A stretch of 64,000 nucleotides of DNA from Rosa chinensis (lineage: Eukaryota > Streptophyta > Magnoliopsida > Rosales > Rosaceae), in assembly GCF_002994745.2 (NCBI RefSeq), contig NC_037089.1, forward strand, positions 19,252,641 through 19,316,640. The letters are read 5' to 3'. Shown piece after piece: positions 34,329-45,470 of the stretch; position 1 is the first letter of the stretch; each line of letters starts with the position of its first letter. A program made the position numbers and the translations under genes. The notes under the pieces were generated by a model that was not told where the DNA came from, searched no databases, and was given only the letters and a program-made list of their open reading frames with translations.

Positions 34329-35584
34329 TTAAACAATAACCATCTCCCTCCCTGTCAAGTTGGAGCTTAGATTTGCACCTGCATTATTACTTGTATCTTT
34401 TGCCTGAATGTGTTTGCGTGGGCGGCCCTTTTTCTTCGGGGCTAGCCCCATAGAAACAGGAACCTCCACCAACTCACCCAGCTGAAACTCCCACGGAATA
34501 ATTGCCAAACTAAGTTTGAATTGCCTCTTTCTCACACCCAAAGCCCTTGAGTGTTTGTGACAAAAAAAAATCCCAACAGAATCCTCCATATATTCCCTAT
34601 CAGCATTAAGGCCCAACCATAATACCTGCCTCTCTGACCCAATAGTAGACCCATCAATATCCGGCCCAAAACCCGGCAGCCTTGGCCCAGTCAACCCGCC
34701 GGTCAACCCTAATTCAAAATTAGGGCTTCTCGCCGGTTTTTCCGGAAGGACTACCGCTCCACTGGTAGCCATAGCCTCTGATCCTGCTACCGTCTCCACA
34801 AGCGTCTTTCCTTCTTTTGGCACCGACTGACCCGCCGACGCTGTAAGAGTCAATCCCGGCCCACCGACTACTGCCACAGAAGTTGGTGAGTTTGGCACCG
34901 AACCAAACCCACGCTCCACCTCGTCTCGGTTCGACACCACCAGTGGCCACGCCTCCCCCTCAAACCTTTGATCACAGATGCCACCTCCATGCCCGAAGAA
35001 TCCACATGTCGTGCAAAGCCCATGGCACTTCTTATACTGGAACTCCACCCATACTGAAACCGCCGTCGAAAACTCAAATTTCCGTCGCGCCCATATCCAT
35101 TAGCGAACGTCCTGGATCACACGGATCCTCTGAACCATGTCTTTCCTCTACATAGCCCTTTGGTCAACCCAATCGAAAGTTCCCAGAGCACTAACGCCTT
35201 CTTGTTGCTCATAGCTATGCGCAAACCCCTGATAGCCACCCAAACCTCAAGAAAGTGTAGCGGTGCCGCATCGAGAGCCGAAACACCATCATAATCTGCC
35301 AGTAGTAACATAGAGTTGTTGTAGAACCATGGACCTCCTGAAAGAACCCGATTCTTCACCTCCCTATCCTTGAAGTGGAAGACAAAGATGTCCTCCTCCT
35401 CCTGCCGAATCAGAACTTTCTCTCTTCATCACCAAATGTTGGAGATCGCCGCTGAAAACGTCGAGATTAACACTGTTTTTTTGGATAAGAGCTAGCCACA
35501 TAAATAGAAAAATAAGTCGTGGATCGCATCCTCTCCTCCAACAAGGCTCACAATAACCTCCTCAGAAAGTACAGGAGGAGCCAT
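34329..35584 (-). pseudogene. LINE ORF1-type DUF4283/zinc-knuckle protein, broken
   Basis: Read on the minus strand, the remnant opens at an ATG (35584-35582) with APPVLSEEVIVSLVGGEDA and soon hits stops. A DUF4283-like segment then follows at 35117-35359 (LSGGPWFYNNSMLLLADYDG, VWVAIRGL). A third frame, 34329-35048, contains the CCHC-type knuckle CHGLCTTCGFFGHGGGIC and a basic tail with an AT-hook-like GRPRK. This order is typical of ORF1 of plant L1-type LINEs. At least two frame breaks are present and no ORF2 follows, so it is a dead fragment. Confidence 0.75.
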
Positions 35585-36134
35585 CGTCTCTTCCGTCATC
35601 TCTCACAGACTCGATCAATTGTGGCGGCTAGGGCAAAGAAACCCTAGCAGAGCAAGGAAGTCGACTTTCAGGCAAACCGTGGCTAGTGATCAGTCGAGGT
35701 GGGTTGCCTGGGGTCTAAACCCTACCTTACACGGCATGGAAGGTACACAAGCTATGGTTGCTTCCCTCAAAGTTGATGGAATCATGGAAGTATGTCAATC
35801 TATGAATCGCCAACAATAGGTTATTGGATGATGTTAGAAAAAGGAAACCTTAACTTCCCCTTTTACGATTTGTTGGCAGTGTATGAGAAGAAGCAAATCG
35901 ATCATCATCTTTGCCACCATACACCTACCAAACAATGTTACCACTGAATCATGTGTGGCAAGAAGGTCTGAAACGATGTTTGGTGACTTGCCAATAATGC
36001 ACGCGACATCATGACCTAACATTCAGTCCTTTGGGACTTTGCACTGATCTAAGAAAACATTGAAAGATTTCAATAAGTGGTGAACACCATTCTACATCTA
36101 CATTTAATGTTGCTCATATAGTCATATATAGGAA

Positions 36135-36145
36135 TACACACACAC

Positions 36146-36190
<45 letters not shown>
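36135..36190. repeat. Compound (AC)n(GT)n(TA)n microsatellite
   Basis: AC repeats pass into GT repeats and then about 15 TA units. A TIR element abuts its right side, so it probably served as the insertion target. Confidence 0.93.
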
Positions 36191-36193
<3 letters not shown>

Positions 36194-37281
36194 GACGATC
36201 CAAAGCAAGGATGAGTAGGGCTCAAGCCCTATCGGGAATTTTGAGAAATTTTTTTTTTTACCTACATATACTATATATGAAACTAGTTTGTTTCGTTGTT
36301 AAAGCCCTACCCATAACTGGAGATCGGTCTTTACTACCTTTGGCTACTTCATCATACTCTCCATGACTCCACTTTCATCTATTAGTGGGTGCAAGAATGT
36401 AGCAGATTCGGTCTTTCCATGACTCCGCTCTTCTCTAACTCTCCGCCATACTGTCCAAGAACCCACTCTCCTCTGATCGGTCTTTAAGGCTTCTTCTTCT
36501 CTATTTCACTCTGATTTAATTCTTGATTAAAGCTCTGGGTTGTTGCATTCATGTTTATGACCCAGTTTTGTTTTTATTTATTTCTTCAATTTTTGAAAGT
36601 TAATGGTATGCAGGAAATTTGCTCTTTGCTGACATCAAAACCAAGCTTGAAGCTTTGTTAAAAGTAATTTTGTTTTGACAAAGGAAGCTTTGTTAAAAGT
36701 ATAACAATTCTGATGCATTTGTAGCGGCCCTTGCCTAATAATATATATCATCCTATTTCTGAATAAAGGGAAGTGAGTGATATGGAGCAAAGAAAAAGAC
36801 ACAAGTCCAATTCTGAACTGAGAATGGAGTTGGATAGGATTAGCAACTTTCCAGGTGATGTTATAGAACTAGTTTTAACATGTTTGTCATTAAAGAGCTA
36901 CTAAGGACAAGCATTTTATCGAGCTAGTGAAGGTACAGAGCAGCTTTGCTTCCACATCTTGTGTTTGATTATAGATGTGTCTTTTTGTTTATATAGTGAT
37001 CAATAAAAACTGAATCTTTTGTAGTAGCTTTGTAAATTTGAGTCTTTTTGTTTGTATGGTAATCAATAAAGGGTGTGTTTTTCTTCTAACTCATGCTTGT
37101 GTTTTGTTTTTTCTCTTATTCATGCTTGGGCTCTTATACATGAAGTTTGTGGTCTGTTGCGACTTGCAAGAGTTCTTTGTAGACATAGTGTTAATCAATT
37201 AATCAATTTCTATCACCAATAATTATTTTTTTTGTTAAGAAGTTCTAGCCCCACCAGATTTTCATTCCTGGATCCGCCCTT
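36190..37281. mobile_element. TIR element (AGGGG-CGATCC ends) carrying an F-box gene fragment
   Basis: The left end AGGGGACGATCCAAAGCAAGGATG and the inverse of the right end (AAGGGCGGATCCAGGAATGA) form diverged terminal repeats. Both are followed inward by a GGGCT-containing block (AGTAGGGCTCAAG, GTGGGGCTAGAAC). TA-rich DNA flanks both sides, so the target duplication cannot be measured. The interior holds an F-box remnant, so this looks like a gene-capturing non-autonomous element. Confidence 0.6.
36782..36985 (+). pseudogene. F-box protein gene fragment inside a transposon
   Basis: From ATG at 36782 the frame encodes a short basic leader, then DRISNFPGDVIELVLTCLSL, the start of a plant F-box (compare DRISxLPxDVIExILxxLPI). 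A stop follows soon after. In another frame the sequence continues as RYRAALLPHLVFDYRCV, matching the segment RYKWxxLPHLVFD that follows the F-box in FBD/LRR-type proteins; its normal Trp is a stop codon here. A small deletion between the two pieces and the stop codons make it non-functional. No LRR or FBD part follows. Confidence 0.7.
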
Positions 37282-39396
37282 GTATATATATACAGCCAGT
37301 TGGGGTAAAATTATATAGTACCAACTAAATTAAAGCAGCTGATCCAGTTTGGCTTTCCTTTACAACAATTCAAATCTTGGTTCCCAAATGAGATTACAGT
37401 ACGTATGATCTATATATATTTGGGTTTCAATTATATACTAGCTAGCTAGAACCGGCAAATTAAAAAGTGAAAATGTGCTTAGGTGTGCATTCTGATCATT
37501 TGAGTCATTTCATTGTTGTACATTGCCTTGGTTCAGAAGACTGAAGCTAGCTGTGGAGAATCTGCCATAGAAGATCAAATACGTACACTTGCACACAGAG
37601 GCCAAAGAACCAACCGCACAATAGGGAGCTTGCGTTCTAAGAGATTTATTGATTAGAATTTTCTTTGTTTAATTTCACAGTCCTGAGATATGCAGAATCA
37701 TCACTTGAAATTTGAAAATGAGTAAACTTCTGAAGCTTCATTATTTCTATCTATTGATTACTTCAAATTTTATTAATTGCAACACTGAAGGTTCACTTGA
37801 CGAGGATACATGCATGAATGCTAGTAAGTCAAATGGAGGCAGACGATTATGGGCACACTCCATATAACTTAAATCCAGTAGATGCATAAGCTGCAAGAGT
37901 AGTCGTAAGCCCGGCACACGGCATACAGCTGGCCACGTTATGGGCAACTTTATTACAGTATCGATAGGCATATCATCAAGGACCGACGTAGGAGCGTTGT
38001 ATCTCCTCACACAAAACTCCTCTGAAATCAACTTCAGTCTCTATATATGAAAGTTCTGTAATCACCCCTGTAGCATGCCCTTTACTTTCCAGTAGGTGGA
38101 AAGAGTCACGTTGCTTCAGTAGCTTTTTTTTCTAGGTATAGTCACAAATTGTTTATTTCATATATAGTATGAACATTTCATTTTATTTTATTTTATTTTT
38201 GCAGCTGCATGAACACACTGTAATTCACAAAACTATTATATCTTGTCCATGCTTCTTAGTCAGTAAAAGCATGAAATAACTAAGAAGAGAGAGTCCTCAA
38301 TAAATTGCAGCAATTGGAAGCCAACTGTAGAAAAAATAGAGCTAAAAACAATCCATATGGAAGAAGTACATGATTTTTATTGTTTAGAGCCGTTTAGACT
38401 TGCAATGGTTTCATTGGATAGAGTTCCAGAATAAGATATTGGGGAAAATTGAATTATTTTGCTTACTCTTGTCAAAAGACATGCATCTCAGGTAATAATA
38501 ATATTTTGAAAGGAGTGGAAACCTTTGGAATAATCACAAAGGTGGAAGTAGGCTTAGATGCTCATTCTCAAATTATTATTGCACCTATCACTGCAATATT
38601 GTGAGCATTCACATAATTGGATTCAGATAATAGGAGTTGCAAGGGGTGTTCAAGTTGTATAGGGTAGTTGTTTACATCAAAGAACTCAAATTGAATTTTG
38701 CTTGTCACATATTTTTAGGGAAGATATAATCAAGTTGCACATACTTTTGTTAATTTTGGTTGTTATTCTAATGGTTTAGTTTGGTACCATATTTTATTTT
38801 TGATTCCTATAAAAAAGATTACTTGGATCTTCCAAATTTCCGCATTCGATAGATTTTTTTAGAAGAGATTTGGTTTGGCCTCCTTTATATTACAATTTAT
38901 TTTGGTTGAATAAATTTCTCGATAAAAAAAAAAAAAAAGAACTGAGATACTAGTTTTATTTATTTATTATTATTTATTTTTTAGAAAGAAAAGTTTCATT
39001 GAATTAGCAATCGCTTAGAAGGCTGTGATACTAGTTGATTTCAAAGAATATATGTACGTATAGTTGCAGTCCTCGATCCAATGTTTAGACATTCACACAA
39101 CTAGTCATAAAAAAAAAAAAATTAAAAAAGACCAAAGTACGAGAATTTATCAGCTGCCAAAAGTACGTAACTCCATAATAGAAGTTTTGAGTCTTCATAA
39201 GGCAATGGATACCTAGTGATAGGCCCAAGTACCAGACGAAGCTTTTACTTGTATCTTACCAAATTTTTTTGAAATTAACTTCAAAAACAGGAAGTCATTC
39301 TCCGCTTCTTATTCATCACAGATTGAGAAGGTACATAAGACACACTACTTAGATCACAGCAAATGTACAATGGAATCATTCCATTAGAAAAAGACG
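37282..39396. other. Spacer downstream of the BTB-TAZ gene
   Basis: AT-rich DNA. A 94-codon minus frame at 37747-38031 has no known domain. The stretch before A15 at 38925-38939 has the T/G-rich look of a truncated LINE 3' end. The last few hundred bases probably include the BTB-TAZ 3' UTR. Confidence 0.4.
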
Positions 39397-42159
39397 TCAT
39401 TGCCACAAAGAGCTCACAACTCCCGATGATAAGAACGGCGCTCCTGCGATTTTCTTTGTTCTCAAAATCTTTTTCACTAACATCTTCCACCTAATCTCGT
39501 CTTTCTTACTCTGTTTCCTAATTCTCTCTTTAAAGTTCCTGCAATGAAATTGTTTCCAGAGTTAGTTATAAGTTCAGAAGTTTGTATACAACATAGCATG
39601 AAGTCTGAAAACAAAACAAACACCAATTAGAATGTGAAGTATCAATCCCAGCTAGATACACAATGACCCATGAAATCAAAATTCTTTTGCATACAGATGC
39701 AACCATGCACTTTCCCACAAGTGTTGGTCTCCTGATTGGTTATTGTGAGAGAATGGATGTATACATGAATGTCTCCATAGTAATTCCTACTCATATTGAG
39801 GTAACGTACATTGTTTTACATGTTTCTTTTTTTTGGTTTTCTTTTTGCATGTAAATAACTCTCCTCGATGCTTATTGAAACTCAGTGCGAAAAAATGAAA
39901 GAGGAAGAAGAAAGGAAGTAGGCAGACCTGCACAAAGGAACCTTACAGACATGGGAATCAGCACAAAGGCGGGAGTGTAACTCCAACAGCTGCCACATTC
40001 TCTTGCAATGGATACAACCACCAGGGACTCTCAATTTACAACCAGCAAAATGACGGACGAGCAATTCCAGTCCCTTACAGGCGACATATTTACAAGGATC
40101 CTTATTCTCTTTAAAGTCCTTATCGCATGGTCCAATTGTTTGACAACCATCTCTGTATATGTGCACAAGAGCCTCCATTGCATCATATAATAGCAGATAT
40201 ATTTTTCTCTCATTTATCTTTCTGATCCTCTCCTTTTTCCTCTGAAAATGAGTTCAAAGATAAAAATCATTAATTCATGAAGATGGGGCATGGGGTACTT
40301 GAAGAAAATAAAAGAAGACAATACCAAACGGATCGCTTACGTTATCTTCTTCAATTGCAGATTCCAAGAGTTCCTTTTCTAGTGTTGGGTGACTCTGCTT
40401 CATAACTTTCCATCCTTCAGTCACAGAAACAGCTTTAAAGTTCTTCAGGATCATACGGTGACAAATAAGGCTAAGCCGAGGGGCGTCACACAGTAATGCA
40501 AGTTGAAAAATATCAACTACATTCTCTTTGGTAAGCAAGCCACCTTCCAGCTTCTGTTCACACTCTCGCTTCAGCGGAGAAACCGCATAGAGATGTGAAA
40601 GCACCAACAAGGCTACAACAAACTCCTCCATTTCTTTTTCTTCATAGCTAATTAAACAGAAAACACCAGAAACAATCAAAGAACTTCAGCATTGTGCTTA
40701 AACTTTGTAGTAGTATTTTTCAGGTCAGTAAAACATTCAACAAAAAAGAAAACCAATTTTGGCTTTCCACATTAATTACAATTAGTATTCATAAATTGTA
40801 AAGGATGAACAGTCACCATGGACTCTTCATGCTAATCTTCTAGGTTCATCTATAAATTCTGACTTACACGTCAATTCTGAGGAATCAAATTTCCAGAAAG
40901 TACAGTTAAGTAGAAAAGGCACTCATTAGGGAAGAAAATGTTACCAGTAAGAGTACAAGAAACGAATAAACACTCTAACTGCGTCATATGGAAATCCTTG
41001 AATAGAGATTGTTCGTGGACGACGAGACACTTTTGGTTGCCTCAACAGGCCTTTCATTACAGGAGAAGCCATTCCCTGACAAAATAGCATCCAAATACAA
41101 TGTGACCATGAAATCATATACCAATCCGGGAAGTAAATTACTCTTACAATTGGGATAGCTCTTGTTTACAAGTTTGCATTATAGTATTACACTATCGTTT
41201 TGGGTGAAAACATTTAAAAATAAGAAACCAATAAAGTATTGCCTTTAATAATGTTAGGAATAATGGACCAAATACAATTGTCCTGCACTGAATAATTCAT
41301 TGTCCATTGTTTAGCCTCTTGATTGGAATATCTTTTCAAGTTACTTGAACCCAGGCATTTTGGGATAAGACATCTTCACAAGATGGTTTAGTTCAGGACA
41401 ATATACCTTGAGCGAAATTCCTTACTCGTTAGGTGGAGATCCTAGGAGAAAATTCTTATAGGTGGTTAACAAATCCCATTAGGCAGAGCAGATCCAGAGG
41501 CAAAATGGTGACCCAGGTGAAATTCCTAACCTAGCAGGTATTGCTAGAGAAAATTCACAGTTTCACTAGTCAAGGTGGAGTTGGCTTTAGGCACAATATG
41601 GATTTACATCATGATCTGCCAACAAATTGAATGATAGTGTTACTGATCTAAGATAGAAACTTTGATTTGATTGGCGAAGATTGTAAGGCATTGTGGATCA
41701 AGTACAATTATGTCAATTGGAGTAAGTAATTCACATCATGTCTTATGTCTGCCAGTGGACAATTCAGTACAAGATTATGATTTCCCTGAAAATTTTGCCT
41801 TCCTCACTAGAAATTTATGTATGATCAATTAAGGCTCAAGAACTGCAACAGACTATTGACAAGAGCACTTATCGGATCCTAATCAATGTTAAACTTACAA
41901 GAAGGTTAGCATGTGCATAGACGATGCCCCCATCATCCGTATGAATAGCAACATCTGCTCTATAGCCTTCGTCAAAGAGGCGCCCCCATAAATCTGTTGT
42001 TGCCTTGGAGACGTAGTTGCACCTCCTTACTGGTGATGCATTCGATGATAACCTCTTATGAAAACTGTTTTTGACTGGACCGGGCCATGGTGGAACCATC
42101 GGAGAATCTCTGTTGTCAACTGTGGCTGATCTTTTGTGGATGTTGTCCGCCTGACACAT
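39397..42159 (-). CDS. BT4: BTB/POZ and TAZ zinc-finger protein (BT family)
   Basis: Five exons give one frame of 384 residues: 41899-42159, 40945-41075, 40341-40647, 39928-40241 and 39397-39538. The product has a variable N-terminus, then a BTB domain starting at [19 protein letters not shown] and crossing two introns ([27 protein letters not shown]). A BACK-like helical part follows ([14 protein letters not shown]). The TAZ zinc finger has its His/Cys ligands in order ([38 protein letters not shown]). The basic tail ([19 protein letters not shown]) corresponds to the calmodulin-binding part of BT proteins. BT proteins act in nucleus and cytosol as CUL3 adaptors or scaffolds in gametophyte development, nitrate and hormone responses. 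Assignment to BT4 rather than BT5 rests on the sequence feel and the formin neighbour. Confidence 0.93.
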
Positions 42160-42184
42160 TGTGTCTACTTGTCTAGGGTACAGT

Positions 42185-43200
42185 TCTGCAGAAGTATTAT
42201 AACTATCAGAATCAGTTTTAACTGGAGGGTATGAACAGAAACACTTTTACAATATGAACCGTCATATATAAGGCAAATGTTGAATGGAATAGAGAGATTA
42301 TATCTCTACTGTTGATCAAAAGGATTTAGTATGCAGAATACAATACACTGGATATTACTTTCGATATTATATAATATAGAAGTAGCTAGATGCATGCTAT
42401 ATGTTTCCCTCTCAATGAAGGAACAATCCTACTTTCGATCAAGAACACACAATTGCCTTATAAGGTATTAAAACCCAAGAATTATGAAAAAAAAACAAGT
42501 GGGGAAAACACACCATCCAATTTGTTGCACAAATGGTAAAATCATTGACAACTAGGAAAACAAAATTAATTACCACTGAATTGAATCATCAGGGATTTCG
42601 AGGTTGTAAAACAACATGAAACTGTGCATACTAGAAATCAGACAATCTTTTTTCTAAAAAGCAATACAATATGAACATTAACAGAATAAGATCTCTCCTA
42701 AACCCTAAAGAAATACAATGTGCAGAATAAGATCGATCTCTCCCAGCTATAATACATTTAAGAACCAAGCACCAACATAATTCAAGTCTCAAAAAGGCCT
42801 AACATGCTTTTCAATTTTTGGATCTAAATAGTACCAAAATGAACAAAAACAATTATTCAATTTTGCAAGTTGATCAAAATAATCAGCCGCCATCAATCAA
42901 TATGCTTGATCACTTTCATTTCTATGCACAACTTGATAATACAATATCGAAAATTACATACACCCCACGTTCATATCTCAGAAAATGATCACGTACCCTA
43001 ATTGAAGCGGTGGAAGAATCACTTCCTGACGACGTCGTTTCACCTCCGGGCAACCTCACCAGAGATGCCCGCCCTCTGGCGGCAAAGGAGACAAAGGAGA
43101 TAGAAGGAAACAAAACCACCTCTCTCTCTCTCTCTTTGTCTCTCCCTCAGCGTTGAGGTTGAGGGAGGACTTGGGGCACTCACTCGACACGTGAAAGAAT
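42185..43200 (-). promoter_or_regulatory. BT4 5' leader exon, leader intron and promoter side
   Basis: A leader intron is inferred from an acceptor (CTTCTGCAG) just before 42185 and a donor (GG|GTACGT) at 42996-42995. This places a first non-coding exon upstream of 42997. That exon carries a CT/GA tract at 43121-43134. An ACGTG core (CGACACGTGAAAG) lies near 43187-43196, a potential bZIP/bHLH site. The leader intron of about 0.8 kb could carry regulatory elements. None of this is proven without transcripts. Confidence 0.55.
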
Positions 43201-43699
43201 TCTGCAACATCCAACTCCCCTACATATAAGATTCACCAACCTCACAGTGCCCATCTGTAAGTCTCATTGGGAGCCCAAGAACTTCGGACGAGAGAAGGAT
43301 CAGAACGCTGCCGTTTTGGTATTTTGCTGTGTCCTACGCGCTTTCCCGCGTTTCGCATTTCATTACTGCCAACTACTTTAACGGTCATTATGAAAAAGCA
43401 CGGGGTAATCTGCGTGGTTGGGGGTCAGATTTTCAGGGTAGTAGGCGATATTTTAGCAAACTCCAGCTCATTTTGGCGGTGGTGGCTTCCGGTTTGCCAT
43501 TTATCTCAAACACGAGATTTGGGTAGTAATCAAATCAATGCAGCGATTTACTTTGAGATAAAACCTAGTTGGTTGGTGATGCAACCGTGCATGGGATGGC
43601 AATTGAATAATGAGGCCACGAGGGACACATGGTTTAACGGTTTAACTTCTTGAATGTTTTAAAAGTAGAAATTGCTTATGGCTTTGTAAGAGTTTTATT
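43201..43699. other. Spacer between BT4 promoter and LINE
   Basis: A 128-codon frame at 43267-43653 has no recognisable domain and is probably chance. Confidence 0.45.
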
Positions 43700-43893
43700 T
43701 TTCCAGTATGTCACCGTTGTGAAGTAAATAGAGTTGTCCCCTTTAACGCACGTCACGAGGATTTGGGTCTGCTAGGGTTTCTGTAGACGGGATATAGAGT
43801 TTTTTAGGGTTTCTGGCCCTAAATTTCTCGATTTCGTCTTGTTTTAGTGCCGGTTGTGGTGTATTGTTAGGATTTGTGATCAGGATTTTTGAG

Positions 43894-45302
43894 ATGGAGG
43901 AGGTGAAACGTAGGTTTGTTGGTGCTCTGGTTCTTTCAGAAAGGGAGTCACGAGGTTTGAAGATAGGTGGTCTGGCGGCAAAATCGGCGAAGAAGTACCA
44001 GTTTGCGATGATGTGCAAGGTTTTGACGGATAGGCAATTCCATCGCGCGCAGAAGCTTTATTGATCTTTTTTCACGGCTATGGGGGGGGAGATATGGGAG
44101 TTGCTATCAGCGACGTGGAAGGGGATCGCTTTCTGGCATGTTTTCAGTGTGAGGATGATATGAGAAGAGTGTTGAACTGATGGGACTTTGATAAGTCTCT
44201 TATTGTTATGGCTCCAATGGGGAATGTAAGATCAGTTACAGAGGTGGATTTGAATTCTGCGATGTTTTGGGTTCAGGCATATGGAGTCCCATGGAACTAC
44301 CGTACACCGGAAGTCGCGAAGGATATCGGTGGTATGCTTGGAGTTTACAAGGAGGTGAAGGCGGATGATAAGGGGTGTTGTATTGGACAGTGCGTGTGTA
44401 TTAGGGTGCGCCTGGATATTTCCTTGGCTTTGCTGAGACGCACTATCGTTGAGTTCCCGGAATTTGGTGATCAATTGGTTGAATTCCGGTATGAAAGATT
44501 ACCGGAGTTTTGTCAAGAGTGCGGGTTGATTGGACATCCAACTAGAATATGTTTTGAGAAATTGGGTATCAAAGGAAAACCTGAATCAGAACGTCCTTTT
44601 CCTTTGACCCTTAGGGCTGATACGAACATGCATGGGAAAAGAATTGGCCCTAGAGTAGGTCGTAGTTATGTGGATGCTACCTATAGTGAGGGTGATGACA
44701 ATAGAGAAGGAAGTGGAGCTAAGTCAATCTGGTCTACAGGTAGGAGCAAACAATCATTTAGTGGTGGTTCGTCACGGGTATCAAAGTCTCTACAGATTGA
44801 GGGTCTATGCCATGACACTGCAACCTCTCCGGTGAAAGAGGTGCTCGATAAACCCAGGTCTGTTGGTGTCGAGTTTGCAGAGAGAAGGTTGGTGGTGAAA
44901 ATTAGTAGGCATGATGGGGGTTTAGTAGGTAAAATAGTTCCAATGGAGGAGGTGGGAAGCCAGAGTGTAGGTGATATTGATTCGGATGGGTATGGTGATC
45001 AGAGACTCCAGTTGACTATTCAACCGACTATGAACATGGTAGATAGTGACGCAGTTCGTAGGTTGGGTCGGCTTTCAGGGAAGCCTTTAGTCAAAATGCT
45101 CATTATGGTGAGGGTGGTCCGTTTGTGGTGTATGCTTTTAATGCAATGGATAAGGGTAACGTGGCTACGTTGGAATTCTCTTTAGGTGCCAATAGAAAGT
45201 CCTCAGTCGGCAAAAAGAATCTGAAGGGCAGGAAACTAATATCTGTGTCAGCTAAAAGAAAGTTGAGATTGGAAGGGGCTCGAAATGAAGGTGATGTGGA
45301 GG

Positions 45303-45342
<40 letters not shown>

Positions 45343-45470
45343 AGAGGAAGGTGGAGACGGATGTTGTGGAAGGTGAAGAACAATTATCTATGAAGGTGAT
45401 GCTTTCGTCAGGTGTCCCTGAAGTGGTGGGTGCAGCGGGGCTGCCCCACCACGAGCAATGAGGATTTTGA
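43894..45470 (+). pseudogene. LINE ORF1 (DUF4283 plus zinc knuckle), broken
   Basis: It opens MEEVKRRFVGALVLSE and breaks after about 57 codons, with further stops around 44060-44200. It reopens at 44208 with VEVDLNSAMFWVQ-like DUF4283 sequence (FWVQAYGVPWNYRT) and the knuckle CQECGLIGHPTRIC (about residue 106 of that frame). A Ser/Arg-rich tail follows and is disrupted by a 37-base G run at 45305-45341. ORF1 proteins bind LINE RNA. Several breaks make it non-coding. Confidence 0.8.
45305..45341. repeat. G37 homopolymer
   Basis: Thirty-seven consecutive G residues lie inside the LINE ORF1 remnant. This exceeds normal plant homopolymers and would form G-quadruplex DNA. The true length may be uncertain in sequencing. 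Confidence 0.9.

Noticed and set aside
34883..35155. Plus-strand 90-codon frame
   Set aside because: It is the antisense of the LINE ORF1 zinc-knuckle remnant.
43267..43653. 128-codon frame upstream of the LINE
   Set aside because: No domain, no splice partners and no resemblance to known proteins; it is probably chance in a spacer.
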